A stretch of 64,000 bases of DNA. Source: Muraenolepis orangiensis (lineage: Eukaryota > Chordata > Actinopteri > Gadiformes > Muraenolepididae). Shown here piece by piece: positions 50,601-59,500 of this stretch. The stretch's first letter is position 1. Every line of letters starts with the position of its first letter. The translations under genes were made by a program, and so were the position numbers. A model generated the notes under the pieces. That model did no database searches. It saw only the letters and a list, made by a program, of their open reading frames with translations, and was not told the DNA's origin. Where the stretch lies: positions 10,441,460-10,505,459 of the forward strand of contig CM051002.1 in assembly GCA_027704905.1 (NCBI GenBank), in the 5' to 3' direction.

Positions 50601-52767
50601 TAGGAATTGTCACGATGGGTATGGTTTGGTTTGAGGTAGTATACAGCTAGAGATCTCACTTGGTCAGATCACTGTTGAATCGTTCGTTTAGTTCTGGGTA
50701 ATGTCGGATTCTTCCACTTGATATATATTGACTCTTTTTACAGCCTTTTTAGCGAGTTACCCTACATGTGCCAAATATACTAGAGGGTAATGAAAACCAC
50801 ACTCATGTCCAGCTTATTGGACATAGCAATGTAACTGTAAGAGCTTAGACTCTTTAGTGTTAGGGTTTATATACTTTATATGCCTTTTAGCTAGTTACTC
50901 AGTTAGTCCCTTTTTTTTTTCTTGTAGAAATCCTTTGCATGTCTCTTTAAGAGTTTCATACCTAGATCCTAGATTAGGGATGGAATGTAATTATAAATTG
51001 ATCTTTGGGGGGGCCCAGGGTTAGCTTGAAGCGTGTAAGTTGTGTGTTTTTTGTACTGTTGGAGGATAGGGCTAATGCATTGCTCTGTGTGTATAGGGGT
51101 GAAGCCGTATGCTTGTTCCATGTGTGACATGAGGTTTATTCAGCGTAACCACCTGGAGAGACACAGCCTCACTCACACCGGTATGCGTTCGTTTACCGTG
51201 CCCACACAACCGAGTAAGGCTCTTTTTTCAATACAAAAAAAAAACAAACTCGAGTTTGGATTGTCAAGTCATTTGATGGGATGTTGAACCAGCCTCAAAA
51301 TTGATAAGAACTGGGGAGGGGGATGTAACGTGTTTCATAGATTTGAAAACTTAATTGAAATTCCACTCTGATCTACACATACTGAGTTGATGACGAGGCA
51401 TTTTTAGATATTAATTTTATGATGTACTGAAAGCAGAAAAATAATTAAATGTCATCATTTAGAGTGAGTTTTTACTTTTTAGATGTATAGCTTTTCTAAC
51501 TGTTGCCAATATAACTGGTGACTACAAATTGCATGCAGTATTTTACTATTATTATATATTGTTGTTTATTATTGTTGTTGTTATTGCTGCCAGGGGAACC
51601 TAAATATGTTTCATTGACTGTACTTGTGTGGTCTTTCAGGAGAGAAGCCATTTGCTTGTGACATGTGTGACATGAGGTTTATCCAGCGCTACCACCTGGA
51701 GAGACACAAGCGTGTCCACAGCGGGGAGAAGCCTTACCAGTGTGAACGATGCCAGCAGGTATGTGAGGAAGGTGGGAGTGTGTGACGGTCACTTGGATAC
51801 GTCCGACCTCTTGATATTTGTACGAGGTTCTCCAAGGGTCCATAATGCTCTGTGAAAGTCTTTATCCGCACACAAGCATTACAAGTAAGTGTCAATCTAA
51901 AGAAAAGTCAAGTCTGGATAAGCAAAGTTTTGTAAAAAAAAGGAAAGATACCTCTTTAATGCAATTAATGCTTTTAATTGATTTAGTGCTGGCCACACAT
52001 TTATTTTTAATGCCCATTCAAAATGGAACGTTCCTTTTCGAGACGGCAATTCCCATACTTGTCTTCAAAGGCTTGAATCAACATGTATGCTGATGTTATC
52101 TTTTGTGTGAAGGTTAACCTGGCTGCAACACTACAAAAAAAAAACCATTTCCTGGGAACAACATACTGTATGATGACTGTATGATGTAATATGTCACAAG
52201 CAAATGGCTTCTCTCCTGAAAGACCACACAAGTACAGTCAATTACATGTAATCGGGGTCGGACCGTTACTGGCCTAAAATATGGCTACTAATTCAGCCGA
52301 AAGAGAATTCTGTAGTATTATATAATTTATTGTTAATTAAAACTTTTGAACGTGTGGCAGACTTAGAGGGGCATGGGGATGGCCATGTGGTAGGGGGACA
52401 AGTGTTGAAGAGGGATGTGTATTGTTTATTATTATGTAGTGGTCTACCACATGACTTGATAGTGAAAGAATGTTTTATGGCATACAATTCAGTAATGTGT
52501 ATATCCATGTATTATTGGCCTATTATTGTTGGACCATTGGCGATGGCTTCACTGTTAACCGCTGTCCTGTGTTGTATCCCTTGTCCCAAATAGAACTTTT
52601 CACGGACAGACCGGCTGCTACGGCACCGGCGACTGTGCCAGGGCCGCGGCGTGGCCAAGGTGGAGAACCAGCCGTGCTGCGACCCACGGCCCTACTCCCA
52701 GGAGCCCCCACCAGCACCGCCCACCTGGAGCCCCCTGCACCCTCCTCCCGGTCGGCTGGCCGTCTGA
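32515..52767 (+). CDS. znf740: znf740-like protein with a greatly expanded one-finger-per-exon C2H2 array
   Basis: ZNF740 is a small nuclear C2H2 zinc-finger protein reported to bind C/G-rich DNA; the human protein has about 190 residues and three or four fingers. Here the ends are conserved: LLGCE and PKKMM near the N-terminus, the first finger CDHCYGAF (human CEHCFGAF) with YHLKRHILIHTG, then RYHLERHKRVHSGEKPYQCE, and finally FSRTDRLLRH. Between finger 1 and the last exons are 22 extra exons of exactly 84 nt, phase 1-1, each encoding one 28-residue finger. From the ATG at 32551 the fully joined coding length is 147+147+121+22x84+119+174 = 2556 nt (851 residues), about 25 fingers. All 22 exons are open, keep both Cys and both His, and have AG/GT borders, so decay is not evident. 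Linkers are mostly (T/M/S)GVKPY rather than TGEKPY. I infer expansion by duplication of an exon with its introns. Whether all exons are used together or alternatively is unknown. Confidence 0.9.
32698..33312 (+). other. znf740 intron
   Basis: 615 bp, AT-rich, nothing recognised. Confidence 0.7.
33313..33459 (+). CDS. znf740: znf740 linker exon
   Basis: 147 nt, phase 0 at both ends, acceptor ATCTCTAG, donor GGGAAG/GTCAGT. It encodes LIRKDGDFQAPRLLDEKDMR and then a lysine-rich, probably nuclear-localising stretch MKKKNRKSG. An alternative donor (CAAA/GTGAGA) lies inside the exon near 33429. Confidence 0.8.
33460..34089 (+). other. znf740 intron
   Basis: 630 bp with a G-rich purine stretch (33650-33780) and AT-rich remainder; no exon seen. 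Confidence 0.7.
34090..34210 (+). CDS. znf740: znf740 finger 1 exon
   Basis: 121 nt, phase 0 in and phase 1 out. It encodes the conserved first finger CDHCYGAFRSGYHLKRH and ILIHTG. Helix contacts -1,2,3,6 read S?-Y-H-R as in the mammalian protein (S at -1 there, G-shifted here). The donor G/GTACGT sets the phase for the whole array. Confidence 0.93.
34465..34548 (+). CDS. znf740: znf740 array exon 1 (finger 2)
   Basis: 84 nt. Linker GEKPY (ancestral form), CAIC, helix QRYHLER, HSLIHTG. It looks closest to the ancestral middle finger together with the exon at 51640. Confidence 0.92.
35313..35396 (+). CDS. znf740: znf740 array exon 2 (finger 3)
   Basis: 84 nt, GVKPY linker, CSMC, helix QRYHLER, HSQTHTG. 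Confidence 0.92.
36213..36296 (+). CDS. znf740: znf740 array exon 3 (finger 4)
   Basis: 84 nt, CSMC, helix QRYHLAR, HNLTHTG. Protein identical to the exon at 37696. Confidence 0.92.
36709..36792 (+). CDS. znf740: znf740 array exon 4 (finger 5)
   Basis: 84 nt, CSMCDRR, helix QRYHLAR, HSLTHTG; donor GTACGG. Confidence 0.92.
37208..37291 (+). CDS. znf740: znf740 array exon 5 (finger 6)
   Basis: 84 nt, CSMCDRR, helix QRYHLAR, HALKHTG; acceptor GTGCAG. Confidence 0.92.
37696..37779 (+). CDS. znf740: znf740 array exon 6 (finger 7)
   Basis: 84 nt, CSMCDMR, helix QRYHLAR, HNLTHTG. Confidence 0.92.
38484..38567 (+). CDS. znf740: znf740 array exon 7 (finger 8)
   Basis: 84 nt, CTMCDMR, helix QRYQLER: the only finger with Gln at contact position 3. 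Linker HTG; donor GTACGT. Confidence 0.92.
39966..40049 (+). CDS. znf740: znf740 array exon 8 (finger 9)
   Basis: 84 nt, CTMCDKR, helix QRYHLAR, HSLTHMG. Its flanking introns match those of the exon at 42177 (downstream text GTATGCGCCTGTTGATTATA shared). Confidence 0.92.
40485..40568 (+). CDS. znf740: znf740 array exon 9 (finger 10)
   Basis: 84 nt, CTMCDMR, helix QRYHLAR, HSVIHSG; donor GTATGG. Same protein as the exon at 48516: first member of a duplicated three-exon block. Confidence 0.92.
40936..41019 (+). CDS. znf740: znf740 array exon 10 (finger 11)
   Basis: 84 nt, CTMCDKR, helix QRYHLAR, HSLTHMG; second member of the three-exon block (counterpart 48941). Confidence 0.92.
41467..41550 (+). 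CDS. znf740: znf740 array exon 11 (finger 12)
   Basis: 84 nt, CTMCDMR, helix HRYHLTR: the only finger with His at contact -1. HSITHSG. Third member of the block (counterpart 49236). Confidence 0.92.
42177..42260 (+). CDS. znf740: znf740 array exon 12 (finger 13)
   Basis: 84 nt, CTMCDKRFY, helix QRYHLAR, HSRTHMG. Confidence 0.92.
42541..42624 (+). CDS. znf740: znf740 array exon 13 (finger 14)
   Basis: 84 nt, protein identical to finger 13 (RFY, HSRTHMG), but the first codons use GTGAAACCTTACGC rather than GTGAAGCCGTACGC. The preceding intron is the shortest in the array (280 bp). Confidence 0.92.
43639..43722 (+). CDS. znf740: znf740 array exon 14 (finger 15)
   Basis: 84 nt, CTMCDKRFF, helix QRYHLAR, HSLTHMG. 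First of the exons spaced at about 0.86 kb. Confidence 0.92.
44525..44608 (+). CDS. znf740: znf740 array exon 15 (finger 16)
   Basis: 84 nt, CTMCDKKFF, helix QRHHLAR (His at position 2), HSLTHMG. Confidence 0.92.
45392..45475 (+). CDS. znf740: znf740 array exon 16 (finger 17)
   Basis: 84 nt, CTMCDKRFF, helix QRQHLAR (Gln at position 2), HSLTHMG. Confidence 0.92.
46804..46887 (+). CDS. znf740: znf740 array exon 17 (finger 18)
   Basis: 84 nt, helix QRQHLAR; same protein as fingers 17 and 19. Donor GTATGT. Confidence 0.92.
47665..47748 (+). CDS. znf740: znf740 array exon 18 (finger 19)
   Basis: 84 nt, helix QRQHLAR; same protein as fingers 17 and 18. Donor GTATGT. Confidence 0.92.
48516..48599 (+). 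CDS. znf740: znf740 array exon 19 (finger 20)
   Basis: 84 nt, protein identical to finger 10 (HSVIHSG), same GTATGG donor; acceptor ATTCAG. The 5' codons mix the two spelling classes (GGGTGAAACC). Confidence 0.92.
48941..49024 (+). CDS. znf740: znf740 array exon 20 (finger 21)
   Basis: 84 nt, CTMCDKR, helix QRYHLAR, HSVTHMG; counterpart of finger 11. Confidence 0.92.
49236..49319 (+). CDS. znf740: znf740 array exon 21 (finger 22)
   Basis: 84 nt, CTICDMRFA, helix QRYHLTR, HSLTHSG; counterpart of finger 12 but with Gln at -1. Confidence 0.92.
51097..51180 (+). CDS. znf740: znf740 array exon 22 (finger 23)
   Basis: 84 nt, CSMCDMRFI, helix QRNHLER (Asn at position 2), HSLTHTG. It follows the longest intron (1.8 kb) and resembles the left-edge exons more than its neighbours. 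Confidence 0.92.
51613..51664 (+). repeat. 52-bp inverted repeat, left arm (over a splice acceptor)
   Basis: Covers the polypyrimidine tract, AG and first 25 nt of the finger-24 exon. Perfectly reverse-complementary to 52191-52242. Confidence 0.97.
51640..51758 (+). CDS. znf740: znf740 finger 24 and start of finger 25
   Basis: 119 nt, phase 1 in and phase 0 out, donor CAGCAG/GTATGT. It encodes GEKPFACDMC, helix QRYHLER, HKRVHSGEKPYQCERCQQ. This is the conserved mammalian exon order, with ancestral E in the linker. A 52-bp part of its acceptor region is repeated inverted at 52191-52242. Confidence 0.94.
51759..52593 (+). other. Last znf740 intron
   Basis: 835 bp containing the inverted copy of the finger-24 acceptor. 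Otherwise nothing is recognised. Confidence 0.7.
52191..52242 (-). repeat. 52-bp inverted repeat, right arm
   Basis: Reverse complement of 51613-51664 with no mismatch; lies in the next intron. Confidence 0.97.
52594..52767 (+). CDS. znf740: znf740 last coding exon
   Basis: Acceptor CCAAATAG. It starts NFSRTDRLLRHRRLCQG, the conserved last C2HC-like finger of ZNF740, then a proline-rich tail ending GRLAV and TGA at 52765-52767. Confidence 0.92.
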   Translation, partial: NFSRTDRLLRHRRLCQGRGVAKVENQPCCDPRPYSQEPPPAPPTWSPLHPPPGRLAV

Positions 52768-54930
52768 CATTCCACCCTCCGCTCGCAACATGGCCAGAGA
52801 CGGGACACGCCACAAGGTCTCTACTCCTCGGCCCTGTGCTGGATGGCGTCCCATTCTAGCACAGGCTGACCTCGCAGCTCAACTCTTTGGGAGGGGAGGG
52901 TAAAACTGATGAAGAGGGACATTCTGTGTTTTATTTTTAGTTTTCGTCTTTTTACTGTATTTCTTTCTCCTTTTATTTTATTTGTTTTAAAGACAGACTT
53001 GTCTGTGATTAAGCAGTGGTCCTGTTTTGTACTTAATCTATTTTATTTTATTTTGCTTAACGTTGTTTTGTTATTCAGATATATCTGCTTTTTTGGTGGT
53101 ACTCTGGGGAAGGTAACTCAGTGTTGTACATCCTGACACCTTGGCAATGGGGCGATGTACGGTTGTATAAAGTGGTGAGAAAATATGTGAACAACCTGCT
53201 TTTTTGTTGCTCTTATACCCATTTTGTACAGTAAACTGAAGTAAAAAAAAAACCCGCTACTGTACTGTTGCCGGTCAGATGGTTAAACCCCCCCCTTTTT
53301 ATTTTTTTTGACTAATCTTGACTGCATTGTGCTTTTCAGTGCTGAGAAATGGTTTTAAGCATATTGTGAGTTCAAGAGATGATGGCTTACCTTTTGGACT
53401 AGTGCTCATAGTTGTGATACAAGTGCTGTCCCATTCCATATTAACAGTCTTGGTAGGCACCATCTGATCTAAATGTTTTTTGTTTTTATTGACGAAACTC
53501 AAACTGTTGTAAAAGATGAAGAAGAAAAAAATGCTTATTTGAATGTAATTGTACAAAAGGAATAGAAACAGCAAATAAGCAGCAGGTTCATGTATTGTCC
53601 TTTCTGCTGCTGTAATACAGAAAAGGGGGGGGGGGTTGTTATTTTGTTAAAGGAAGATTAAAACAAATTTAAAAAAACATCTACTGCTTAACACGGCATC
53701 ACGCTTGTGAGGATGTGTTCCAGTTGGACATCGTTGTGGCTCCCAGGTGAGGGGGGGGGGTCACCGTGGCATACATCCCAACTGTGTGTTGTGTCTGAGC
53801 GCTGCAGCTCTCGTGGCAGCACGAGCAGCAGGTCCCCGTCCCCGTCCCTCCTTTCCTCTTTCTCTCCGCCTAGAGCTCCGCTAAGTGTACCTCAACCACC
53901 ATATGTACAGAGGTGTGAAAGTACCATAGCATCCGTTCATCTCTACAACCCCACCCCACCCCTGTTCCTCTGTAGATCATGGTTGGCCGCTTCAGCAAAT
54001 CCTTTTTTTTTTTCTTTTTTTTTTTTTATAAAGGTTTTCTTTCATGTACAGATTCTCAAGTGTGACATTAGGGGGGGGGGGGATGGATGACGTTAATACA
54101 AAATCTTGTGGCCTTAGTGTGCTTCTTTTTATTTCCTGTATTCATTTGCCTTCTTTTCTTAACCAATTGTTTATTATTGTGCTTCAGATATATTTACTAA
54201 GACAAGGCCACCTTTTTTCACCAAGGGATCTGTTCAATGGCGCCACAAACTTGGCTACAAATATTCAGTGTTTTCTTCCCGGAGGAAAGGAGAGGCATTT
54301 TTTGTTTTTAAAAGTCAGTTACTGATCAAATTCAACATGACCATTTATATGATGATGATTCAGCTATGGGAGTTTGATAGTTTGTGAGTCGTCATGAGTT
54401 CTGTTTTATTTTATTTTAATCCCGTCCCCCCCCCCCCCCATACTGCAGTGCTCTGGGCAGCTGGAGGCTAAATGCAGAGTCCACATGTGCTTGAACCCTG
54501 CCACACACACTAACGATTTGCATTTGTATCCAAATATTACGTGGTTGGTGTGTACAATGGATGTCTGTTATGTTTTTTGGGTTTAGCCTTGAATATGTGC
54601 AGATACACGAGTAATCATTGTAGTGCTAAATGATATTGTAACGAGCGATTACTTTAACCCACGGAGAACTTTGATCGTATCGCTGGGCAGAGTAAAATGA
54701 CTAACGGCACCATACCGGAATGGTTAAAGGGCAATATCAAATTGACTTCACCTGTTAAATCCCTAACTGTATTTTGTTATTTTATTTTTTTATTTTTATT
54801 ATCCGTTTCATTGTTAAAATGCAATAGAATCCTTGAGTCTCTGATCATGTTTATAGGAGGAGAATTCTTCAGACAAATCATTGTGTTGTCTGAGAATTTA
54901 TCTGTTACATTTTGATGATTGTTTCAAGGA

Positions 54931-54962
<32 letters not shown>

Positions 54963-55520
54963 CTCATGAAATTGTAAACACTGGAGTGTAAGGAAAAAAA
55001 GACAAAAAAAAGAGATACTGATATTTTTCCTTCAGACTGTACTAGATTCTAGGTTTTAGACGGAGCCGATTTCTCCTCAACTTGACACGAGAAGGTGGAC
55101 AGAACAAGTTGGATCAGTACAGTTGAGAGCCCAGTATGTAATTTTGCCATTAGTGGCCGTAGTACCACGCAAAATGTTTTTTTTTTGTTATTATACAAAG
55201 TCCCTGGTATTTGTAGTGATTATATTGATAATGGTATTAGATAAGCAACAGCATAACAGTAGCTATCACAGATTAGTCGTTTTCTTTATTAGTCTTGCAT
55301 GCAGAGTTATGGTCCTCAGTTAAAATAGGATCTTGATATTGATTATTTTGTGTAGGCAGAAATGAGTGCATAAGAATAACTTCCTAAAAATGTTACATTG
55401 ATTATTGTAAAAATGGGCTAACTAATATGTACCCTTGTGATCCAATTAGTTTCAACTGTATGACTCGAGAGGAGAGGCTTCTTACTATTATGCGGAAATA
55501 AAATAATTTGTAAAATATAT
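52768..55520 (+). other. znf740: znf740 3' UTR
   Basis: About 2.7 kb of T- and A-run-rich, non-coding sequence with G-runs (53626-53637, 54070-54081) and C-runs (54425-54440). An AATAAA lies at 55497-55502 and is a likely poly(A) signal. Earlier ends are possible. Confidence 0.6.
55497..55502 (+). terminator. Poly(A) signal, probable znf740 end
   Basis: AATAAA just before a T-rich stretch and 400 bp ahead of the smug1 start. Confidence 0.5.
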
Positions 55521-55907
55521 TTTAATTAGTTGTGCTGATTTTATTTCTTGTAAATATGAATTGCATTGTTGCGACGCTTTGGTTAAGTAGTAATGTGGTG
55601 TGGTTTGGCCAACTCGACAGTAGCTATTCAGGAAACCAAGTTGGCATGGTGAATGTAATGCCCCATAGGGGGCAGTATGGGCGCGCTTCCCTGTGCTCCA
55701 GCGAAGAAGAACATACAAAGGAATAAAAAACCTATGTAAACAATCACATCCACAGCAAATGGCTGACATTTCAGAATACTGATAAGCGTAGGTTTTTTTT
55801 TATTGAATACATGGTATTCATTAAACTGATAACTTTCAATTAAAACGCCCAGAAAGGAAACGCCCGGTGACGAGAACGAAAGACCTTATCAAAGACCGGC
55901 CGACAAC

Positions 55908-56114
55908 ATGAGCGCTAGATTTCTAGAAATTGAACAAGAGCTTAATGGCCACCTTCAAAGCCTTGCATTCGGCCACCCTGTGCGTTATACATACAACCCT
56001 GTTGAGTATGCCTGGGCGACGCATAGCTCCTTTGTGGAGAGGTACTGCCACGATGGCCAAACTATACTGTTTTTAGGGATGAACCCTGGACCTTACGGGA
56101 TGGCGCAGACGGGG
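55908..56114 (+). CDS. smug1: smug1 coding exon 1
   Basis: 69 codons, ending GMAQTG before GTGAGT. Confidence 0.96.
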
Positions 56115-56872
56115 GTGAGTATTGCACGGTGCTAAGATTCACGACATTCTTCAATGCTTTGCTGAAGGTTCGTAAATATATTGGTAGTTACCCCTGCACT
56201 AGTTGTATAGTCAAATAGTAATTTCACTTAGAAAATAGATGAATGTTAATAGGAAAACGTAGCCTATAACGAGGCTACCTAACGTTAAAAGACAAACGTT
56301 TAAATCGTTTTTGTATGTTTTTTTTGTTTCGTCTCCAGGTCCCCTTTGGGGAGGTCAACGTAGTTCGCGATTGGTTTGGGATCACGGGGGAAGTGGGACA
56401 CCCCGCTGACGAGCATCCCAAGAGACCCATCACTGGCCTGGCCTGCACACGAAGTGAAGTGAGCGGAGCCCGCTTCTGGGGCTTCTTCCGAGAGTTATGC
56501 GGCGAGCCTGAGCGCTTCTTCCGCCACTGCTTTGTACACAACCTGTGCCCACTCATGTTCTTGGCTGAAAGTGGAAAGAATCTTACACCCCCTGAGCTGG
56601 CTGTAGCTGAACGCAACGCCCTGCTGGCACTTTGTGACAAGGCGCTGTGCCAGACAGTTAGGGCCCTGGGGATCACCATGGTGATCGGTGTTGGACGGGT
56701 GGCTGAGCAGCGGGCGCGGCGAGCTTTATCTGCGGACGGTATTACTGACGTGAGGGTAGAGGAGATCCTACATCCCTCTCCCAGGAGCCCACAAGCAAGA
56801 ACTGACTGGGCGGCTGTGGCCATGGCCACACTGGAGAAACTGGGTGTTGTCACTCTTTTGAGAACGGAGTGA
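55908..56872 (+). CDS. smug1: Single-strand-selective monofunctional uracil-DNA glycosylase
   Basis: SMUG1 excises uracil and 5-hydroxymethyluracil from DNA in base-excision repair in the nucleus. Two coding exons, 55908-56114 and 56339-56872, join in phase 0 to 246 residues (human about 270). Motif 1, GMNPGPYGMAQTGVPFGEV, spans the junction and includes the catalytic-water Asn. NPVEYAW, RDWFGI, EHPKRP, EVSGARFWGFFR, HCFVHNLCPL and the C-terminal HPSPRSPQA loop with the active-site His all match the family. Donor GGGG/GTGAGT, acceptor TCTCCAG/GT. No break is seen. The start ATG is preceded by AAC and yields MSARFLEIEQEL. It lies about 400 bp after the znf740 poly(A) signal on the same strand. 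Confidence 0.97.
56339..56872 (+). CDS. smug1: smug1 coding exon 2
   Basis: Starts VPFGEVNVVRDWFG and ends RTE then TGA at 56870-56872. It holds the helix-intercalation and HPSPR motifs. Confidence 0.97.
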   Translation, partial: VPFGEVNVVRDWFGITGEVGHPADEHPKRPITGLACTRSEVSGARFWGFFRELCGEPERFFRHCFVHNLCPLMFLAESGKNLTPPELAVAERNALLALCDKALCQTVRALGITMVIGVGRVAEQRARRALSADGITDVRVEEILHPSPRSPQARTDWAAVAMATLEKLGVVTLLRTE

Positions 56873-58900
56873 CCCAACCTGCCTAACACGCCTGGCTTGG
56901 ACCACGTCCAACCTATTGTCAGTTTTAGAAGGTCAAGTTAAACAGTGCCTCTTAAGCTCCATAGCTGAAAGTCTGCTGGAAAAGCCCACCGTTGCAGCCT
57001 CATATATCTTGTGTTGTTTACTTTATGTCTGACACTAATATATCTCAAGGGACTATTTTCGGATATTCATTTGGAATTGCACTTTGTTCTTGAAGTATGC
57101 TCAGGTTGCATAAGCCTATGTACTAGGTTTCTTGCTTTATTTAGGTTGTAAAAGTCATTATAACCCAAAGGCTTACTGTTTAAGAAGTGGGCATTAGCTG
57201 GATCTATTGCAATCTAAGGTATTTCAAAGTTATTTGTTTTTTAATATTCTGTCAATTCCGAGCTGTATTTTTTTTTCTTAAATTCCATCATGCATGTCAT
57301 ATATATATATTTAATATATTTTTTATTCTTGGAGAAAGTTGGTGGCTAGTGTGCTCAGCCAACCTTGTACTGGGTCTGATCCTCTGTTTCAATGTGTCGG
57401 GGTGACGGGTGTCTTTCTGCGTTATGGTGAATGAAAGAAGAGTCCAAAAACCTCTCTTGCTTCCCCATATGCCGTGTTTTTTATCTGACAATACAACGTT
57501 ATAAATAACTCCATCAGGAAACGCTTACGTGTTCAAATCGGCTCCTCTTCCCTCGCGCACATCACAGGAAAGGCACCATACACCATAACTCAATTAAAAT
57601 TTAAAAAATTAAGTAAGTAACATACCTGCCAACCAAAAATACTACATGACTCCATCAGGAAACACGTACACGTTCAAATCACCTACATACAAATGACCCA
57701 ATGTTTTAATGACAAGATATTTTAAATTGACATACTAGACATTAAGGGTGGATCAATTAATAAACGCAGTGGAAAACGAATCAACCAGGCTGGACAAAGA
57801 TTGACACATACCTCTTCCCTCACGCACATCACAGGAAAGAGGTTGTGTATGAATAGGTGAATGTGAGGCATGACTTGTAAAGCGCTTGGGATAAAAGCGC
57901 CATTAGGTAGAGGTGAGGGGAGCGCAACATTTAAAGGACAACACGGACAGGAACAGGGTCACAAAAGAGGAGCTACAATAAACTTTTCCTAACAAGTTAA
58001 TATAAAATAAATATAAATACAATGAATAAAATAATACAAATATGTTTTGTGTAATTATATGTACATAAACAACAATTCTATATTGGCATCCTTGAGCAAA
58101 ATAACCCCTAATGTCTCCATAGTCGATTTGGGATGAAATAGTCTCCTAAATTTGGCTCCAAATAACTAAGACACTAAACCATGAAATATGCAGGTTGTGG
58201 CAACCACAGACATGAAATGGAAGGGGGGGGGGGGAGAGTGCGACATCTAGTGGCTGAATTTGATAAATGTTTTCAATAGCGCCTTTTTCAAACTATTCAA
58301 TTACAGTTTCATGATTCTGTTTCCATCGGAAAAACCCGCCCTAATTGTTATCAGTTTTCATGCGTTGGATATAATAAGTCACTCAGACATGCGCTTAGGA
58401 TGAATCAAATTGGAAGGTTTTGTTGAAGACGGGAATAATCTTCGGATACAGCCAATGAGCTGGAGGTCACTAATAACAATTGGAAATAAAGTATCGTGAT
58501 TCTTTATATTAAAACCGGTCTTCATCATCGAATGCTCCAACAATGATAGAGACAGACGGCCTATCTCTGTTTCGTATAGCTTGATTGTAGGTTATTGTAG
58601 CCTACAATTAGGCAGTTCTGACTCATAATGGGCCTAAAAAGACAACATTTGAGTTAGGTTAACCAAAATGTGGTTTAAAATAAAGGATAGGCTATTGTTT
58701 TTGTTTCAACGAGCTTGTTGCGTTGAGCATCAATTTCAGGCCATTAACCTTACAGACTGCACATGTTTGGGAGGTGGTACATTAAAAGGTAGCCCATGGG
58801 GATGAATAAATCATGTAATTAAATCTTGTATTCAAATATAATATATAGAGGCTACTATACTATTAAACGACTAATTGTCGTTCTCGTCTCGTTCTCTGTG
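56873..58900. other. smug1 3' side and repeat-bearing intergenic region
   Basis: The smug1 3' UTR presumably lies in the first several hundred bases. At 57515-57840 short phrases recur (CCATCAGGAAAC, CGTTCAAATC, TCACAGGAAAG), a decayed local repeat. Near 57870, GTAAAGCGCTTGGGATAAAA resembles a common teleost repeat tail. A G-run lies at 58222-58234. No gene is recognised. Confidence 0.5.
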
Positions 58901-59399
58901 GCCAATCGCGTGCGTCCGATTTCATTAGCTCCTAAAGAGGTTCTACTATGCCACTATGCCGCCACATGTTAAGGCGCACACATGGTGCTTGCTGTCTTTT
59001 GCGGCGGATTGCGACAAGTCAAGGGCCGAGTGGTGGTCACCGACGAGGGAGCTTCGACGAGCAACACCGCGGTGAGCAACCCCATTTGACCTAAACACAC
59101 TTCAAGTTATTGATTTGATTTGGCTGTTTGCATCAGATCATTTTTTTGGTAAATTTAGTTTCGATAAACTGACTCAATTCATATTTGGTGTAACAATTGT
59201 GTAACAAAAAATATATATGCTTATTTGTAACTAAGCTATGTTTATCTTTTGAAGAAATGTGTGTTCAACCAAGGCCTAATTGCTATACGATTAGCTAATT
59301 GCAGAGGACAAAGATAGACAAATATGTAGGCCGATGGCTTGTGCAGCCCAGCCCTATTTCTCTGCTCAGTGTTAAGTGTGTGTGTTTTATGTTTTGTTA

Positions 59400-59500
59400 A
59401 ATGTGGAACGCCTCGGGATCCCCCAGTCAGAGCTAGTCGATGTTGCCAGGGAGAGGGAAGTTTGGAGACGATGGATGGATGGCTGACAGACTTGACTTAT
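59400..59500 (+). mobile_element. LINE open-frame C-terminal remnant
   Basis: Translation of 59400 onward reads NVERLGIPQSELVDVARERE then VW. This resembles the segment near the C-terminus of fish non-LTR retrotransposon proteins (R-L-G-x-P-Q-x-E-L-x-x-V-A-x-E-R-E-V-W). Only a fragment remains and it runs straight into the hairpin at 59485. Confidence 0.5.

Larger units (their letters stand above)
34211..51639 (+). other. Introns of the znf740 finger array
   Basis: Introns are 0.25-1.9 kb. Blocks of intron text recur. ATGATGCTCTGGTCGTTTAG (or close variants) stands before exons 40485, 42541, 44525, 45392, 46804, 47665 and 48516. GTAATGCTAAAGTTGGT-type text stands before 39966, 42177 and 43639. 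AACAAAATACTGCC-type text recurs in the introns from 43.7 to 47.2 kb. A stretch of about 0.8 kb at roughly 45593-46385 has no counterpart in sister introns and looks inserted. A TA microsatellite lies at 38394-38416. The 1.8-kb intron 49320-51096 looks unique. Confidence 0.75.

Noticed and set aside
34465..51180. Regular repeats of about 84 bp considered as a CRISPR-like or satellite array
   Set aside because: Repeats are exons encoding C2H2 fingers with splice sites, and spacing is 0.3-1.8 kb in a vertebrate genome.
34465..51180. Array exons as decayed pseudo-exons
   Set aside because: All 22 keep frame, ligands, length and AG/GT borders; decay would have broken several.
52007..52231. Minus-strand frame containing GEKPFACD, as a possible reverse-strand finger gene
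   Set aside because: Explained by the 52-bp inverted copy of the finger-24 acceptor region; the finger is incomplete.
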